From: Achatina immaculata | Taxonomy: Eukaryota; Mollusca; Gastropoda; Stylommatophora; Achatinidae | Assembly: GCA_009760885.1 (NCBI GenBank) | Contig: CM019715.1 | Location: forward strand, 21,968,003-22,032,002 | Reading direction: 5' to 3' | DNA length: 64,000 nt | In this document: positions 63,176-64,000 of the stretch, in pieces | How positions within the stretch are numbered: position 1 is the first letter of the stretch | Layout: each line of letters opens with the position of its first letter | Program-made: the position numbers and the translations under genes | The notes under the pieces: model-generated | The model's input: the letters and a program-made list of their open reading frames with translations, nothing else | The model's database searches: none | Told to the model about the DNA's origin: nothing

Positions 63176-64000
63176 CTAGAGGGTGACATGGTTGGCAGCA
63201 TGCTTGGACTACTTCTCCTTTCCCAGCTCCCGAACAAGTAGATATCCATTTCTAGACCTGGGTGGCCAAGACCCTCCCCCTTTCGGACTTGAAGAACCCA
63301 TATCCGCGTAAAAGACGAGCTCTGTTCTTGGTAGTATAAATCTAAACTTAATTTTTTTTAGGTAGAATAAATCTAAACTATTTGTTCTAGTTAACATAAA
63401 TCTAAATTATACGTTCGAGCAGGGCGGATTCAACATGTGCATTTGTTCGGGGCTGCAAGAATGGAAAAAGTGGGATGAATTGACAAAAAATAGAATAATA
63501 TGAAAAAAAATTATTTAAAAAAACGCCCACATTTTCGTTTATTCTTACTCGTGAACCGACCCAGCATTCTCTTGGGGAAAAGTGCTCAAAATGAATTGGC
63601 TTCTCTCTTTTATGGAGCCATTTAAAAAAGAAGAAATAGTTTCCATGGTACAGAAAGCTAAATATTATAGCACTGTTACATGATGTACTCCAGATATGAG
63701 TCATATATGAACGGTTAACACCATCTGCAAGATTTGTTAATACGGATCCAAGTGATATCAGTGTTTGTGAGCTTTTTCTTGTTTTCAATGTCGTAGAAGC
63801 AGCTATAGGCTCGGTGTTAATTCAATGCATTCTTAGAAAATTGCCAGACAGCAAGCATGCATGGCCAAGGTAGTAATCTAATAGATCAAACATGAAAGGA
63901 AAACATTCGAGAGTTCAACAACAGCATTTTCTTGAACCTGTGGTGTTTTTTTTTTCTCTATTCCTTGGTGTTCTCATTCTCTCAGCTATGTTGTCAATTA
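63176..64000. other. Gene-free stretch to window end
   Basis: A short 30-bp-type repeat of (T)TAG--(A/T)AATAAATCTAAA-T occurs three times at about 63333-63410. The minus frame 63402-63788 (128 codons) is rich in Phe, Ser and Ile and matches nothing I recognise. Confidence 0.45.

Overview
This is a stretch of eukaryotic, almost certainly animal, nuclear DNA made nearly entirely of mobile-element remnants and tandem repeats. I see no convincing intact host gene, no operons and no prokaryotic signals. The RTE-like LINE remnants with short simple-repeat tails, tRNA-derived SINEs, a SETMAR-type mariner and hAT-like ends suggest an invertebrate. A gastropod mollusc is my best guess from general resemblance, not from a search.

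Non-LTR retrotransposons dominate. I use working names by protein tail and 3' tail. L-A: tail (TGA/ATG)n, copies at 8.9-11.7, 28.2, 29.0, 37.2, 39.1, 44.0 and 57.2 kb. L-B: tail (GATATAA)n, 9.0-11.2 and 15.3 kb. L-C: tail (GA)n, 7.9, 19.9, 47.3 and 62.4 kb. L-D: tail (AATG)n, 20.6, 24.0, 26.7, 30.5, 44.9, 48.9 and 50.2 kb. L-E to L-N are single or few remnants. Nearly all are 5'-truncated to the last part of the reverse-transcriptase protein, as expected of target-primed reverse transcription, and several keep target-site duplications (TSDs). The longest is L-B at 9047-11235, with an intact FADD motif but a frame break; it sits inside an L-A copy.

Other elements are four SINE-like families, foldback/MITE elements (25.3, 30.9, 43.7, 48.8 and 53.2 kb), a probable hAT derivative at 43.4-45.4 kb holding three further insertions, and an internally deleted mariner at 61.7-62.4 kb. 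A 1.1 kb noncoding repeat rich in short inverted repeats occurs twice (34.8-35.9 and 60.6-61.7 kb) and I cannot assign it to a known class.

Two decayed copies of conserved cellular genes are present, both on the minus strand: an intronless nucleoside diphosphate kinase pseudogene (12287-12757) and an N-terminal fragment of the 26S proteasome ATPase Rpt5/PSMC3 (about 35950-36240) that abuts the 1.1 kb repeat.

Tandem arrays occupy much of the rest: units of 16, 20, 21, 22, 25, 26, 29, 30 (in a 120-bp higher-order unit), 33, 35, 37, 42, 44, 46, 50, 51 and 52 bp, plus GATA, GA, GAA, CA/TG, CAT and AT microsatellites. Long open frames across these arrays follow from the repeat period and I do not regard them as genes. 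The parts do not work together as a pathway; the window is best read as a record of nested insertion, truncation and local repeat amplification. I did not find a convincing new biological system. The structured 1.1 kb repeat and the foldback families are the most worthwhile leads.
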